Notes: generated from the sequence alone by a model not told the origin. Positions 9,384 through 17,964 are shown, counted from the first letter of the stretch. The stretch: DNA of 64,000 nt from an uncultured Chlamydiae bacterium (GCA_903893545.1 CAITMJ010000030.1:40764-104763); one strand, 5' to 3'. Program-made: numbers and translations.

Positions 9384-10432
9384 GCATCCAGCAAATAGTC
9401 AAGCCCGAAGCCATTGAAGAGCGGCTCAAAGAGATTTGGGAAAAGCTCGGCCAAGAAAATAAAATGCGCGCTTGCCTTTTCAACCTCATCGTCTTTAACC
9501 GCTATTCAGAACGAACCGATTACATCCGCAGCATCGTTCAAAAAGTGATCGATAAATTCCCCTGCCGCGTCCTCTTTATCTCAGAAGACCCAAGCGCCAA
9601 AGACTCCTACTTAAAAACAGCCGTCTCTGTCGTCATGGCCTCTGCGACAGAAAGCTCCATCGCATGCGATCACATCGATATCGGCGTTGCGGGAAAAGAA
9701 CTCGAAAAAGTCCCTTATTTGCTATTGCCGCACCTCATCCCAGATCTCCCCGTTACACTTCTTTGGACAGAAGATGCCTCTATTCCACATCCTCTCTTCG
9801 AACCCTTAAAAAGACTCGTCAATCGGATCATCTTCGACTCAGAGTCTGCCGACGATTTACTTGCGTTCTCAAAAACCGTTCTCGCCTTAAACGAAAAAGG
9901 ATATGACGTTGCCGACCTAAACTGGGCGCGCACAGAAGGGTGGCGCGATCTTCTCGCTGCCCTCTTCGACAGCAAAGATCGACTTGAGCAACTCCAAAAT
10001 ATCAGCACCCTTCACATCCTCTACAATGCAAGGCCGACCGAATTTTTCTGTCACCTAAAAATCCAATCCATCTATTTACTCTCATGGCTCTCTTGCAGGC
10101 TCAAATGGACATTTCTAAAAGCCACCAAAGATCTTGCGTTCACCTTTAAAGACCTCACTGCTTCGATCGAAAAGGCGCAGTGGGAAAAATTAGGGCCCGG
10201 CACGATCATCTCTGTAGAGCTCACGACGAAAAAAAAGGAAGTCTTCACTTGCGCGCGCATCCCCGAGAGGTACCATTACGTAACCATTCAAATCTCCTCT
10301 CTAAGCCAATGCGATCTTCCCTATCAATTCGTCCTCGGGCAAACGGCCACTGGCCAATCCCTTGTCAAAGAGATCTGCATGAAAGGGACTAGCGCCCATT
10401 ATCTTGAAATGTTAAAAGGGCTGAAATGTTAA
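9380..10432 (+). CDS. opcA: OpcA-like glucose-6-phosphate dehydrogenase assembly protein
   Basis: 350-residue protein between zwf and pgl, the same place opcA occupies in cyanobacteria and actinobacteria. OpcA there promotes assembly or activity of glucose-6-phosphate dehydrogenase. Motifs that fit the family are the N-terminal RACLFNLIVFNRY followed by PCRVLFISEDPSAKD, and the central block VTLLWTEDASIPHPLFEPL. The rest is divergent. The GTG start at 9380 is used because it overlaps the zwf stop and no ATG lies close by; the stop overlaps the pgl start by seven bases. The name rests on context plus partial motif similarity. Confidence 0.72.
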   Translation: MSIQQIVKPEAIEERLKEIWEKLGQENKMRACLFNLIVFNRYSERTDYIRSIVQKVIDKFPCRVLFISEDPSAKDSYLKTAVSVVMASATESSIACDHIDIGVAGKELEKVPYLLLPHLIPDLPVTLLWTEDASIPHPLFEPLKRLVNRIIFDSESADDLLAFSKTVLALNEKGYDVADLNWARTEGWRDLLAALFDSKDRLEQLQNISTLHILYNARPTEFFCHLKIQSIYLLSWLSCRLKWTFLKATKDLAFTFKDLTASIEKAQWEKLGPGTIISVELTTKKKEVFTCARIPERYHYVTIQISSLSQCDLPYQFVLGQTATGQSLVKEICMKGTSAHYLEMLKGLKC

Positions 10433-11157
10433 AAAACACCATCCAATCTTGGGACGCGCGCCGCGACCTGATCATCTCCAGCGATTGCCTCGCCTTTGCC
10501 GCCGAGCACTGGATCCACACGGCCAAGCGCTCCATCCAAGAAAGGGGCCGTTTTGCCGTCGCCCTCTCTGGCGGCGCCTCGCCAAAAGCCATCTACCAGC
10601 TCCTTGCCACCACCTATAAAAACAGCATCGATTGGACCAAAGTCCTCCTCTTTTGGAGCGATGAAAGAGCCGTCCCCCCAACCCATCCCGACAGCAATTA
10701 CGGCTCAGCTATGCGCGACCTCCAATCCCTTCCTATCCCCCCCTCTCAAATTTTTCGTATGAAAGCGGAAACCTCCATTGAAAAAAACGCCGCCGACTAT
10801 GAAGACACCATTCAAAGGACACTCGGTCCCCACCTTTTCGACCTCGTCATGCTCGGCCTTGGCGAAGATGGCCATACCGCATCGCTCTTCCCAAAAACAG
10901 CAGCCCTCCAAGAAAAGAGCAAACTCGTCATCGCAAACCACCTTCTTGAAAAAAATACTTGGCGCATGACCTTCACCCTTCCCTGCATCAACGAGAGCCG
11001 CCAAGCCCTCCTCTTCGTTGCTGGCGAAGCCAAACAGGCGATCGTCCCCCTCGTCCTCCAGGCCGCCATCATCTCCCCCTTCCCAGCAAGCGCCATCGGC
11101 ACCCCCGAACATAAGGCGCTCTGGATCCTCGACCCTCCTGCCGCTAGGCTTCTATGA
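10426..11157 (+). CDS. pgl: 6-phosphogluconolactonase
   Basis: Hydrolyses 6-phosphogluconolactone, the zwf product (called devB in Chlamydia annotations). 243 residues. Motifs: AVALSGGASPKAIYQLLA near residue 45, FWSDERAVPPTHPDSNYG near residue 83, and LGLGEDGHTASLFP near residue 142. It starts inside the last codons of opcA and its stop overlaps the next small gene (ATGA), so it is fully coupled within the operon. Confidence 0.95.
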   Translation: MLKNTIQSWDARRDLIISSDCLAFAAEHWIHTAKRSIQERGRFAVALSGGASPKAIYQLLATTYKNSIDWTKVLLFWSDERAVPPTHPDSNYGSAMRDLQSLPIPPSQIFRMKAETSIEKNAADYEDTIQRTLGPHLFDLVMLGLGEDGHTASLFPKTAALQEKSKLVIANHLLEKNTWRMTFTLPCINESRQALLFVAGEAKQAIVPLVLQAAIISPFPASAIGTPEHKALWILDPPAARLL

Positions 11158-11366
11158 TAAGTAATTATAAATATTTTCAATATACAGAAGAGTTTCTCAA
11201 TCAGATCGTAAGCACAGAGTGCACACTGACTTCTACAATTGCAAAAATCGCAACGTTTGTAATCATTCCATTTGCTATCTTAGAAACAATTTTTGGCGGG
11301 CTTTTCTCCCTATGCACGACGAGTAAAAACTTTACTTCATCTGTAAATTATAATTACAATAATTAA
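11154..11366 (+). CDS. Small membrane protein, paralogue of the next gene
   Basis: 70 residues, function unknown. N-terminus NYKYFQYTEEFLNQIVSTEC, then a hydrophobic stretch of about 25 residues (near 25-50), then a short Asn/Ser-rich tail. The first 50 residues align almost position by position with the following 158-residue protein, so the two arose by tandem duplication and this copy is either short by design or truncated after the membrane segment. The ATG overlaps the pgl stop by four bases. Base composition is more AT-rich than in pgl. Confidence 0.6.
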   Translation: MISNYKYFQYTEEFLNQIVSTECTLTSTIAKIATFVIIPFAILETIFGGLFSLCTTSKNFTSSVNYNYNN

Positions 11367-11438
11367 ATTAATCATTTCTAATGAAAAATTAATACACTTT
11401 GTATTATAATAATGACATAAACAAACCAATGACACATT

Positions 11439-11915
11439 ATGTCAGTACCAGAAAGCACGTCAAATAATTATACTTATTTTAAATATACACACGCCCTTCT
11501 CGATCAAGTAATCAGCACAGAATGCACATTCGCCTCTACTGCCGCAAAAATCGCAGCGTTTACACTCCTCCCCGTCGTTCTCCTTGCCATAGGGGAAATG
11601 ATCGCCTATGCGCTTGGCGTTTGCGCCGATACTCCAACCAAAATCTCATATTGCGCCTCACATGTCAGAGCTCCCCTCCCAGAAGAGTTCGACGAAAAGG
11701 AAGGTTATTTTAACGAACAACAAGAAGATGAATCAACCTCCATAACTTCCTCTATATCCTATGCATGCAAAACCCCTTTTGGCCTACCTCTAGTAGACGT
11801 AGACGAAGTAGTTTTTGCAGCAGAAATGCTACGGGTTCAAGGAATGTCACATCAAAAAATCTCTGCAACACTACATCTATCGCCCGATCAATTGACAGCG
11901 TTGCTTAAGCCCTAA
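11439..11915 (+). CDS. Membrane protein with helix-turn-helix-like tail
   Basis: 158 residues, not recognised. The N-terminal third repeats the preceding gene (NYTYFKYTHALLDQVISTEC plus a hydrophobic segment near residues 30-60). An acidic linker follows (near 80-105), and the last 35 residues, VVFAAEMLRVQGMSHQKISA onward, read like a homeodomain-type helix-turn-helix (the spacing of G-M-S, the I/L positions and L-S-P-D-Q). A membrane-anchored DNA-binding protein is one reading; a small inclusion-membrane-type protein is another. No strong ribosome-binding site is seen. Confidence 0.6.
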   Translation: MSVPESTSNNYTYFKYTHALLDQVISTECTFASTAAKIAAFTLLPVVLLAIGEMIAYALGVCADTPTKISYCASHVRAPLPEEFDEKEGYFNEQQEDESTSITSSISYACKTPFGLPLVDVDEVVFAAEMLRVQGMSHQKISATLHLSPDQLTALLKP

Positions 11916-11960
11916 TTCTTCTTGCTATTTTGCGCTTTTTCTAGCGATAATAGCCGCCTA

Positions 11961-12977
11961 ATGTACGTACTAGGCATTGAAAGCACTTGCGATGAAACAG
12001 GAGCGGCGATCGTCAAAGATGGCCGCAAAATCCTCTCGAACGTCGTCGCCTCTTCCGCAGACATTCACGTCCGCTACGGCGGCGTCTTCCCAGAGCTTGC
12101 CTCGCGAAGGCACCTTGAAGCGATTATGCCTGTCGTCGAGGAAGCCTTAGAAAAAGCCTCCCTCCTGCCAGAACAAATCGATCTGATCGCCGTGGCCAAA
12201 GGGCCGGGCCTCATCGGCTCGCTCCTCGTCGGGCTCCAATTTGCCAAGGGGCTGTCGCTAGCCTGGAATAAACCTTGGATCGGCGTGAACCACGTCGAAG
12301 CTCATCTTTATGCTGCAATGATGCAAGCTCCAGAACCAATCTCTTTCCCCGCATTAGGTCTTGTTCTTTCAGGAGGACATACTCTTCTTTTGAAAATCAA
12401 CGCCGTAGGAGACTACGAGCGGATTGGGACAACGGTGGACGATGCGATCGGCGAAGCCTTTGATAAAGTAGCCACCCTTCTTAAGCTCCCTTATCCTGGA
12501 GGCCCTCATGTCGAAGCTCTAGCTAAACTGGGCAATCCAAAAGCATTTCCTCTCACTGCGGGCAAGGTCAAAAAAAGCCCCTTAGACTTCTCGTTTTCAG
12601 GGCTAAAGACGAGCGTCCTCTACGCTATGAAAGGGCAAAATGCCACAGAGGATCGACATCTCACAGATCAGGAAAAAAGAGATCTAGCGGCTTCTTTTCA
12701 AGAAACGGCTCTTTGCGACATTCTCGACAAGGCAAAATTAGCCGCCAAAATGTTCCCCTGCCGTTCGATTTTTTTAGGCGGCGGCGTCTGCAATAATGAG
12801 CGACTAAGAACCCTTTTTGCGAGAGAATTTCCCCATCACAATGTCCATTTTCCCACTTTCGAGCTAACACTCGATAACGGCGCTATGATCGCAGGCCTCG
12901 GCTATGAAAAATTTCTTAACAACCCCGTCTCTTCTCCCTTCGATCTCGAGGCGATGACGCGCATTCCAATTGCGTAA
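11961..12977 (+). CDS. tsaD: tRNA N6-threonylcarbamoyladenosine transferase
   Basis: Transfers the threonylcarbamoyl group to A37 of ANN-decoding tRNAs, working with TsaB and TsaE. 338 residues. ASKHA-type phosphate motif LGIESTCDETGAAIV at the start; the metal-binding pair in NHVEAHLYA (near residue 110); ALVLSGGHTLLL type motif as LVLSGGHTLLLKI; and a late DNGAMIAGLGYE. The ATG at 11961 puts the conserved IESTCDE at the normal distance; an upstream in-frame ATG at 11922 would add thirteen unconserved residues. Confidence 0.96.
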   Translation: MYVLGIESTCDETGAAIVKDGRKILSNVVASSADIHVRYGGVFPELASRRHLEAIMPVVEEALEKASLLPEQIDLIAVAKGPGLIGSLLVGLQFAKGLSLAWNKPWIGVNHVEAHLYAAMMQAPEPISFPALGLVLSGGHTLLLKINAVGDYERIGTTVDDAIGEAFDKVATLLKLPYPGGPHVEALAKLGNPKAFPLTAGKVKKSPLDFSFSGLKTSVLYAMKGQNATEDRHLTDQEKRDLAASFQETALCDILDKAKLAAKMFPCRSIFLGGGVCNNERLRTLFAREFPHHNVHFPTFELTLDNGAMIAGLGYEKFLNNPVSSPFDLEAMTRIPIA

Positions 12978-12990
12978 AACTAGTGGTTAG

Positions 12991-13013
12991 GATAGACTTG
13001 CTCTATCATTTTT
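12991..13013 (+). promoter_or_regulatory. Short hairpin with T-run between tsaD and rpmG
   Basis: GATAGA-CTTGC-TCTATC forms a perfect 6-bp stem, followed by ATTTTT, and directly precedes the rpmG ribosome-binding site (GGAG at 13014-13017). The AT-rich stem makes it a weak intrinsic terminator at best; it may partly separate tsaD from rpmG or affect rpmG translation. Confidence 0.3.
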
Positions 13014-13025
13014 GGAGAGTTATCT

Positions 13026-13187
13026 ATGGCAAAAAAAGGCGCACGCGAAATCATCCGCTTAAAGAGCACCGAATCAGATCAGTGCTACTGGACAATCAAA
13101 AATAAACGAAATACGACGGAACGATTGGAATTGAAAAAATTCGACAAATCTCTCCGCCGCCACGTGACGTTCAAAGAAGCGAAATAA
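13026..13187 (+). CDS. rpmG: 50S ribosomal protein L33
   Basis: 53-residue large-subunit ribosomal protein. The sequence starts [18 protein letters not shown] and continues with a [24 protein letters not shown] core, which is L33. It has a single cysteine and lacks the Cys pairs of the zinc-binding form, so it is the zinc-independent type. The ATG has GGAG eight bases upstream. It precedes lolE and lolD as in Chlamydia. Confidence 0.96.
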   Translation: MAKKGAREIIRLKSTESDQCYWTIKNKRNTTERLELKKFDKSLRRHVTFKEAK

Positions 13188-13211
13188 GAACCTCAATAAA
13201 TAGGTTCAACC

Positions 13212-14708
13212 TTGTTCGAGCTGCGGGTAGCTCTTAAATATTTACTTCCTAAGCGAAAATCGCTATCGACTGCCCTCGTGTCGCTGATGTCTGTGGCTGT
13301 CATATCGCTGGTCGTTTGGCTCGTGCTCGTTTTTCTCTCTGTTACAGCGGGGATAGAAAAGAATTGGCTCCAGAAGCTCACTTCTCTCTACGCCCCTCTT
13401 CGTCTCTCCCCCACAGAAAAGTATTACCGCTCCTATTTTTACCAGATCGATGCCCTAGCCTCTCTTTCCAATTACTCGCTAAAGACGCTCGGAGAGAAGG
13501 CTGAATCCCCCCTGTCCAATCCCTATTCTGAAGAGATCGACGCAGAAGTGCCCTTCTATTGGGCCAAACCCGAACTCAAAGAGGGCATCTTTCTCGATCC
13601 GGTCAAAGATGCAGTCGCTGAAGTAGAGGGGTTGAAAAAAGAGTTTCCAGGCCTTGCCTATCAAGATTACGAGATTAGCGGAGCTCTCTTAAAGCTCGAT
13701 ATGGAAAGAGAAGGGCGCATTGCCTCCCTTTCTCAAATGAGCTATCTCCTCTCCATGCCAGACGAAAACCCTCACCTGGCAGACCTGCTCGTCGCCTCGT
13801 CGCCAACGGATACCTATCGCGCTGAACTTAAAAGTGGCAAAATCCACCTCCCAGAAGGAACTGAATCCCCGATTCTTCTTCCAAAAAGTTACCGCGATAG
13901 CGGGGTTCTTCTCGGCGATAAAGGATTTTTAGCCTATTCCATCCCAACAGCCTCTTCTCTCCAAGAGCAAAGACTTCCCGTCCGCGTCGCCGGTTTTTAC
14001 GACCCGGGATTTTTATCGCTGGGCAATCGCTGCCTCATCGTTCCCGGCGCCATCACGCGCCAGATCTATGCCTCTACGCAGACCTTTTCTCCCGACGGAA
14101 GTCCGACCAATGGATTTTTCCTTTGGCCAAAAAATTTGGCCCAAGTCGAACCCTTAAAAAAAATGCTCCAAGAAAGGCTACAGCGCGCGGGGCTATCCGA
14201 CTATTGGACAGTTGCTACCTTTGAAGACTATGAATTTTCGAAAGACCTCTTGCAGCAATTTCGGAGCGATCGAACCCTTTTCACCCTCATTGCCGCCATC
14301 ATTCTTCTCGTCGCTTGCTGCAACATCATTTCCCTGCTTATTTTGCTCGTCAACGACAAGAAGCGGGAAATCGCCATTCTCCAATCGATGGGAGCCTCTT
14401 TTAAAAGCATTGCGGGCATCTTTGCTCTTTCTGGCACATTGATGGGCCTTTTGGGCTGCCTTTTCGGCACCCTTCTCGCTCTTTTTACTCTCCATCATTT
14501 GAGCTCGGTCGTCTCTTTCTTAAGCGCAATCCAAGGAAGAAGCGCGTTTAATCCCGCCTTCTTTGGGCAGCATTTACCCAACTCCTTAAGTCTCGATGCG
14601 CTTCGCTTCGTCCTCATCGCAACGCCGATTCTCTCTTCTCTAGCAGGCCTGATCCCCGCTATTCGGGCGAGCAAGATCCGCCCCTCGCAAGTGTTGAGGT
14701 CTGAATGA
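13212..14708 (+). CDS. lolE: Lipoprotein-releasing ABC permease (LolC/E type)
   Basis: Inner-membrane permease that, with LolD, extracts outer-membrane lipoproteins and passes them to the LolA carrier. 498 residues. One membrane segment lies near residues 22-48 after the LolC/E-type start FELRVALKYLLPKRK. A large periplasmic domain follows, then three segments in the C-terminal quarter form the FtsX domain, with DKKREIAILQSMGASFKSI as the conserved coupling block and ending PSQVLRSE. The start is a TTG at 13212 with TAGG upstream. One permease with one ATPase suggests a single LolE-type subunit rather than a LolC/LolE pair. The stop overlaps lolD. Confidence 0.9.
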   Translation: MFELRVALKYLLPKRKSLSTALVSLMSVAVISLVVWLVLVFLSVTAGIEKNWLQKLTSLYAPLRLSPTEKYYRSYFYQIDALASLSNYSLKTLGEKAESPLSNPYSEEIDAEVPFYWAKPELKEGIFLDPVKDAVAEVEGLKKEFPGLAYQDYEISGALLKLDMEREGRIASLSQMSYLLSMPDENPHLADLLVASSPTDTYRAELKSGKIHLPEGTESPILLPKSYRDSGVLLGDKGFLAYSIPTASSLQEQRLPVRVAGFYDPGFLSLGNRCLIVPGAITRQIYASTQTFSPDGSPTNGFFLWPKNLAQVEPLKKMLQERLQRAGLSDYWTVATFEDYEFSKDLLQQFRSDRTLFTLIAAIILLVACCNIISLLILLVNDKKREIAILQSMGASFKSIAGIFALSGTLMGLLGCLFGTLLALFTLHHLSSVVSFLSAIQGRSAFNPAFFGQHLPNSLSLDALRFVLIATPILSSLAGLIPAIRASKIRPSQVLRSE

Positions 14709-15361
14709 TCCTCTCTGCCTCCCACCTCCGAAAGACATTCAACACGCCAGAGCCTGTAGAAATCCTCTCCGACATCTCGCTCGATATTTGCGCTGGAGAA
14801 TCGATTGCAATTACAGGAAAGTCCGGCGTTGGAAAGACAACACTCCTTCACATCCTTGGCACCCTAGAGCCCTTCGATAGCGGCCAGCTTCTCATCGCCG
14901 GCAAATCCTTCCATCCGAAAACAGCGCCCGCCTATCGCAACAGCCAAATGGGCTTTATCTTCCAAGCATTTAACCTCCTCGAAGACTTCACAGCGCTTGA
15001 AAACGTCTTGATGCCCGCCCGTATTGCAAGAAAGCCCTACGACAAAAAAAAAGGGCTAGAGCTGCTCTCTCTAGTCGGACTAGAAACTAGGGGCCACTTC
15101 CCCGCCAAACTCCTCTCTGGAGGCGAGCGGCAGCGCGTTGCAATCGCTCGCGCGCTGTGCAACGATCCAAACATCCTCTTTGCCGACGAGCCCTCAGGCA
15201 GCCTCGATCAGCAAAACCAAGAACTCGTCACCAACCTTCTTTTCGATCTCGTCCGCTCTTCGAAAAAAACACTCATCCTAGTCACGCACGACAAAGAGAT
15301 CGCCGCCCGCTGCGACCGCAGCCTCTGCCTCTCTAACGGCAAGCTTACGTCCTCTATTTAG
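14705..15361 (+). CDS. lolD: Lipoprotein-releasing ABC ATPase
   Basis: ATPase that powers the adjacent permease. 218 residues. Walker A GKSGVGKTTLLHILG near residue 39, Q-loop region GFIFQAFNLLEDFTALENV, signature LSGGERQRVAIARAL near residue 138, Walker B ILFADEPSGSLD, and the switch His in LVTHDKEIA. It starts in the ATGA overlap with lolE, so the pair is translationally coupled. Confidence 0.94.
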   Translation: MILSASHLRKTFNTPEPVEILSDISLDICAGESIAITGKSGVGKTTLLHILGTLEPFDSGQLLIAGKSFHPKTAPAYRNSQMGFIFQAFNLLEDFTALENVLMPARIARKPYDKKKGLELLSLVGLETRGHFPAKLLSGGERQRVAIARALCNDPNILFADEPSGSLDQQNQELVTNLLFDLVRSSKKTLILVTHDKEIAARCDRSLCLSNGKLTSSI

Positions 15362-15365
15362 TGAC

Positions 15366-15483
15366 CTAAATTTGGAATAAATCGACTTCAGAGAACTGCC
15401 CAGTTTGAAGCATGGCCTTGATCGCTTCGTCAATGACAAGATTCAAGTCGAGATCTATATCGTTCTTTCGTTAATTTTGTCAT
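15366..15483 (-). pseudogene. Possible remnant of a small gene
   Basis: On the minus strand a frame starting at ATG 15483 (MTKLTKE) stops after 17 codons. The frame one base away from it is open from codon RKNDIDLDLN through EAIKAMLQTGQFSEVDLFQI to a TAG at 15366-15368. Joining the two with one frameshift gives a plausible protein of about 40 residues ending in an amphipathic helix. It looks like a decayed short gene, but the stretch is too short to exclude chance. The rest of the lolD-ugd gap holds only the presumed ugd promoter region. Confidence 0.22.
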
Positions 15484-15560
15484 TTGCCCAAGAAGTGCGC
15501 GATTCCTTGCCTGTTATTCTCTTCTGTGGTTAGATTTGTCTTTTTTGTGGAGATTGCAGA

Positions 15561-16901
15561 ATGCACATTTTGATCATTGGAACAGGTTATGTTGGGTTGG
15601 TATCGGGTGCATGCTTTGCGGAGATGGGACACACGGTCATTGGTCTCGATATCGATGCGGAAAAAATTCAGAAATTACATCAGGGAGTAATCCCGATCTA
15701 CGAACCGGGCCTTGAAGAACTCGTCAAACGCAATCTGAAAGAAAAAAGACTCACCTTTACTACTGATTATAAAAAGGGTGTAAACGAGGCTGACGTTTGC
15801 TTCATCGCAGTTCCAACTCCCTCAAGAGAAGATGGCTCTTGCGATACAAGTTATGTCGAAACCGCCGCCCGCTCAGTGGCCGAGGCGATGAATAGCTATA
15901 AGATCATCGTGAATAAATCGACAGTTCCCGTCGGGACTGCAGCTCTTGTGGCCAAGACGATCAATGCGACGTTAAAAAAACGGGGCATCGAAGTTCCGTT
16001 TGATGTCGTCTCGAACCCTGAGTTTTTAAAAGAAGGCGCGGCGATCCAAGATTGTTTAAAGCCAGACCGGATCATCATCGGCGCAGATACGCCAAAAGCC
16101 CTTGAAGCGATGAAGGAGCTCTACTCTGCCTTTACGCTCAGCCATGATCGGATCATCACGATGGACGTCCTCTCTGCCGAAATGACAAAGTATGCGGCCA
16201 ATGCAATGCTCGCAACGCGCATTTCTTTTATGAACGAGATCGCTGAAATCTGCAAAAAAGTAGGGGCGAACGTCAATGAAGTGCGAAAGGGAATCGGCTC
16301 TGACTCGCGCATCGGGTATAGCTTTCTCTACCCCGGCATCGGCTATGGGGGCTCTTGCTTTCCCAAAGACATCCGCGCGTTGATTGCAAAGGCGAGAGAA
16401 GTCGATGTAGACCCTTCTATTATGGAAGCGGTCGATCGGGTCAATATTCGACAGAAAAAGCTCCTCGGCAAAAAAATGATCAATTATTTTTCCTCTCGCG
16501 GAGGGTTAAAAGGAAAAACGATTGCCGTCTGGGGTCTTTCTTTTAAACCAGATACCGATGACATGAGAGAAGCTCCGTCGATGGAGTTTATCGCACAGCT
16601 CCTCAAAGAGGGCGCCCACTTACGTCTCTTTGATCCAGTGGCTATTCCCAACGCGCAAAAACTCCTCCAAGGAACAAAAGCGATCACCTGGTGTGCCAAT
16701 GAGATGGAAGCAGCTTATGGCGCCGACGCAATTGCCTTAATGACCGAATGGAAACAGTTTCGCCTTGTCGACTTTAAACCGATCAAGGACTCGATGAAAG
16801 GCTTGGCCTTCTTCGACGGCCGCAACCAATATAAGCCATTCGACATGAAAGCGCGCGGCTTTGACTATATCAGCATCGGCACCCCGGACATTTTACAGTA
16901 G
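15561..16901 (+). CDS. ugd: UDP-glucose 6-dehydrogenase
   Basis: Oxidises UDP-glucose to UDP-glucuronate for surface polysaccharide. 446 residues. Rossmann motif IGTGYVGLVSGACFAEMGH at the start, AVPTPSREDGSCD near residue 87, NPEFLKEGAA near residue 155, the catalytic cysteine in GYGGSCFPKDI near residue 262, and the second nucleotide-binding half WGLSFKPDTDDMREAPS. It sits with a sugar-phosphate transferase and galE. A decayed copy of its last codons lies about 1.1 kb downstream (17965-18016). Confidence 0.95.
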   Translation: MHILIIGTGYVGLVSGACFAEMGHTVIGLDIDAEKIQKLHQGVIPIYEPGLEELVKRNLKEKRLTFTTDYKKGVNEADVCFIAVPTPSREDGSCDTSYVETAARSVAEAMNSYKIIVNKSTVPVGTAALVAKTINATLKKRGIEVPFDVVSNPEFLKEGAAIQDCLKPDRIIIGADTPKALEAMKELYSAFTLSHDRIITMDVLSAEMTKYAANAMLATRISFMNEIAEICKKVGANVNEVRKGIGSDSRIGYSFLYPGIGYGGSCFPKDIRALIAKAREVDVDPSIMEAVDRVNIRQKKLLGKKMINYFSSRGGLKGKTIAVWGLSFKPDTDDMREAPSMEFIAQLLKEGAHLRLFDPVAIPNAQKLLQGTKAITWCANEMEAAYGADAIALMTEWKQFRLVDFKPIKDSMKGLAFFDGRNQYKPFDMKARGFDYISIGTPDILQ

Positions 16902-16931
16902 AATTTTTTTAACCACAGAGAATTAGTACAC

Positions 16932-16953
16932 AACCTTCAAAATTTTTAAGGTT
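16932..16953 (+). promoter_or_regulatory. Near-perfect inverted repeat after ugd
   Basis: AACCTTCAAAA followed by TTTTTAAGGTT is an 11-bp inverted repeat with one mismatch, about 30 bases after the ugd stop. There is no terminal T-run after the stem, so a terminator function is uncertain. It lies at the ugd edge of the AT-rich insert. Confidence 0.3.
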
Positions 16954-16987
16954 TGGCCCTAGGGCGTGTCGTTAATGAAAAGATTGA

Positions 16988-17269
16988 CTAGGACAAGAAA
17001 AACTCATATTCCTTCTCCGCAACCTCTCTGCAGACCCCTTTCTTATCCATAATTATTTTGATATAGATTTCTCGATCTGATTCTTTGTTTTCTTGTGTCT
17101 TTGGCATAGGTTCAGTTGTTTTTCTAGTCTCTTTATAAATATCAACAGTTTTTTGTGTTGTTGTTTGTTGATTGATCATATTTGTTGACACATATTTTAT
17201 TTCTGGTTGAGCATATATTTGATATGCTACTTCAGTTTTTTGCGCAATTTGTTGACTGACTGACAACAT
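16988..17269 (-). CDS. Unknown 93-residue polar protein
   Basis: Not recognised. Rich in Gln, Thr, Glu and Lys with no membrane segment. The middle third (NQQTTTQKTVDIYKETRKTT) is low complexity and probably unstructured, while the last 25 residues look helical and charged. The ATG at 17269 has AGAGG upstream. It is the second gene of an AT-rich pair, eight bases after the GNAT-like gene, and its composition differs from ugd and galE, which suggests acquisition from elsewhere. A partner or immunity role for its neighbour is speculation. Confidence 0.55.
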   Translation of the reverse strand: MLSVSQQIAQKTEVAYQIYAQPEIKYVSTNMINQQTTTQKTVDIYKETRKTTEPMPKTQENKESDREIYIKIIMDKKGVCREVAEKEYEFFLS

Positions 17270-17277
17270 AAAAACCT

Positions 17278-17892
17278 CTAATTTATGATTGAATTCTTTT
17301 GTATATTTTCCACATCATCAGATGATGAATAAGGCAGTTGTTTGATAACTTCATCAACCCACTCTCTTCTCTTATTTAAATCATTTTTGTATGGTGCTTG
17401 ATCTTTCTGGTATGCCATATAAATAATATCGGGGCTTTTATCGCGAGCAAAGTTCCAATCGTCTGGTTTATAGGCAGGGTTGAATCCCATCCTTGCGACA
17501 GGAACAAGATCAAATTTTGAATAGGCAATCGGTAAGACCCCATCAAAGCAGTCAAGGCGACGGCCGTTCTCTTGAATTGCCCGAGGTATTAGCGAGTTCA
17601 ATATACTTTTTTGAGTACTTAAAGGATGTTTAAAAACAGACACAATATCTTCATCATTTAAGCAGAATCCACCTAGATAATCTGTTGTTAAAAACTTTCT
17701 CATATCTTTGTATTTATCCTCTGGATAAGTATAGACGAAAGCTCCAAACCACCCGGATAACCCTGTTCCAAAAGTTCCGTTTATTTTATCCAACTCCTTT
17801 CCATCATTTTTAGCAGCTTCAATAGCTGTATGAAACACATGCGCATCAAATATTTCACTTATGACAATTTCTTTGCAATGAATTATCGTCAA
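17278..17892 (-). CDS. GNAT-like/phage-type domain protein
   Basis: 204 residues. The central part has the pattern of a GNAT-like domain I associate with phage and polyvalent proteins: LNDEDIVSVFKHP, then IPRAIQENGRRLDCFDG, AYSKFDLVPVARMGFNPAY, and SPDIIYMAY. This is pattern memory, not a search. The frame begins right after a TAA with TTG as the only early start and no clear ribosome-binding site, so the gene may be truncated at its 5' end. It is AT-rich compared with flanking genes and sits between intact ugd and a decayed ugd end, so it belongs to an inserted segment. Confidence 0.5.
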   Translation of the reverse strand: MTIIHCKEIVISEIFDAHVFHTAIEAAKNDGKELDKINGTFGTGLSGWFGAFVYTYPEDKYKDMRKFLTTDYLGGFCLNDEDIVSVFKHPLSTQKSILNSLIPRAIQENGRRLDCFDGVLPIAYSKFDLVPVARMGFNPAYKPDDWNFARDKSPDIIYMAYQKDQAPYKNDLNKRREWVDEVIKQLPYSSSDDVENIQKNSIIN

Positions 17893-17964
17893 TTACATCG
17901 TTTTAATTTTATTAAAAACAACATATAATAATTTATTTAACTTATTGATATTGTTTATTCTCGT

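Noticed and set aside
16988..17892. Classical type II toxin-antitoxin pair
   Set aside because: Sizes and order could fit, but neither protein shows a known toxin or antitoxin motif, so it is described only as an insert module.
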